6,400 nt of DNA, taken from assembly GCA_964415525.1 (NCBI GenBank), contig CAYQAS010000179.1, positions 1-6,400 of the forward strand. Reading direction: 5' to 3'. Numbering within the stretch: the first letter of the stretch is position 1; the number at the start of each line of letters is the position of its first letter. Shown piece after piece: positions 6,205 to 6,400 of the stretch. Position numbers and translations under genes: made by a program. This stretch comes from CAZPUI01 sp964415525. GTDB lineage: Bacteria > Acidobacteriota > Holophagae > Holophagales > Holophagaceae. Under the pieces are notes generated by a model, which did no database searches, was not told the DNA's origin, and was given only the letters and a program-made list of their open reading frames with translations.

Positions 6205-6223
6205 ATCAGGAATCATTCCTGAT
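6205..6223 (+). promoter_or_regulatory. Predicted PerR/Fur operator upstream of katG
   Basis: ATCAGGAATCATTCCTGAT is a perfect 9-1-9 palindrome centred on C6214, the exact geometry of Fur-family boxes. It lies 64 nt before the katG start and shares its core with the site in front of the repressor gene. The sequence differs from the Bacillus PerR box (TTATAATnATTATAA) but keeps an AT-nAT centre. Binding by the adjacent repressor is an inference from symmetry, the repeated motif and context. Confidence 0.75.
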
Positions 6224-6239
6224 TATGTTTAGAACCAGA

Positions 6240-6245
6240 TAAAAT
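6240..6245 (+). promoter_or_regulatory. katG: Possible katG -10 element
   Basis: TAAAAT matches the sigma-70 -10 consensus at five of six positions and lies 42 nt before the katG ATG. The matching -35 region (about 6216-6222) is poor and overlaps the right half of the predicted operator. That arrangement suits a repressed promoter, but the weak -35 keeps this tentative. Confidence 0.3.
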
Positions 6246-6287
6246 GCAAACACCTATTGTAAAACTAAAAGAAAAGGAGGAAACGCT

Positions 6288-6400
6288 ATGACTGAAAACA
6301 GCAAGTGCCCCGTAACGGGCAGGACAAGCAAACCCATTTCCGGCGGCGGCACGTCGAACCGGGACTGGTGGCCGAACCAGTTGAACCTCAAGATTCTTCA
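6288..6400 (+). CDS. katG: Catalase-peroxidase KatG, N-terminal part (runs off the window)
   Basis: Only the first 37 codons are inside the window. They begin MTENSKCPVTG and continue to RDWWPNQLNLKIL, the characteristic N-terminal signature of KatG (CPVTG, then NRDWWPNQLNL). The enzyme is a heme protein that breaks down hydrogen peroxide and has peroxidase activity. It is normally about 720-750 residues, so most of it, including the active-site Trp, Arg and His, lies beyond the window. No signal peptide is seen, which fits a cytoplasmic form. AGGAGG at 6275-6280, 7 nt before the ATG, is an excellent ribosome binding site. The upstream palindrome and adjacent PerR-like gene predict peroxide induction. 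Confidence 0.95.
   Translation, partial: MTENSKCPVTGRTSKPISGGGTSNRDWWPNQLNLKIL

Noticed and set aside
6048..6242. Small plus-strand frame overlapping the repressor 3' end and katG leader
   Set aside because: It overlaps the well-supported repressor frame and the predicted operator, has no motif, and ends in low-complexity sequence.

Overview
The window looks like bacterial chromosome from an anaerobe or microaerobe of the Desulfobacterota (former Deltaproteobacteria) type. The grounds are indirect: moderate G+C, a very long soluble PAS-rich hybrid histidine kinase, and a PerR-like regulator next to katG. No ribosomal RNA or other taxonomic marker is present, so this is an impression, not an identification.

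Layout, left to right. (1) Bases 1-560 are the first copy of a direct repeat. It holds a strong GC-rich hairpin (22-51) and a small FMN-binding flavoprotein of the pyridoxamine-5'-phosphate-oxidase-like/NimA superfamily (77-553). (2) After 236 bp without a gene comes one huge gene (790-4713, 1307 aa). It encodes a cytoplasmic hybrid sensor kinase: N-terminal coiled coil, seven PAS domains joined by near-identical linkers, HisKA, HATPase and a C-terminal receiver. (3) A 199-bp gap follows, then a minus-strand remnant of a glutamate synthase small-subunit-like gene (4913-5090) that keeps only the C-terminal 58 codons. It is cut exactly where the second repeat copy starts. (4) Bases 5091-5650 are that second copy, with a second flavoprotein gene (5167-5661). 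(5) A PerR/Fur-family repressor (5711-6175) and the start of katG catalase-peroxidase (6288 to the window end) complete the window.

How the genes fit together. The right end is a peroxide-defence cluster: flavoprotein, Fe/Mn-sensing repressor, catalase-peroxidase. Two matching 19-bp operators support this. One sits just before the repressor start (5684-5702). The other is a perfect 9-1-9 palindrome upstream of katG (6205-6223). The expected circuit is an autoregulated repressor that also controls katG. The sensor kinase has no dedicated response regulator beside it, and its role cannot be read from this window.

The most unusual structural signal is the repeat. The two copies are identical over 426 bp (1-426 = 5091-5516), then differ at 16 of the next 134 positions, and then are unrelated. 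The truncated minus-strand gene abuts the second copy exactly. Together these mark a recent rearrangement or gene conversion, or possibly an assembly join. I saw no transposase, integrase, CRISPR array, tRNA or rRNA, and no convincing undescribed system. The operator pair and the repeat junction are the points most worth checking.
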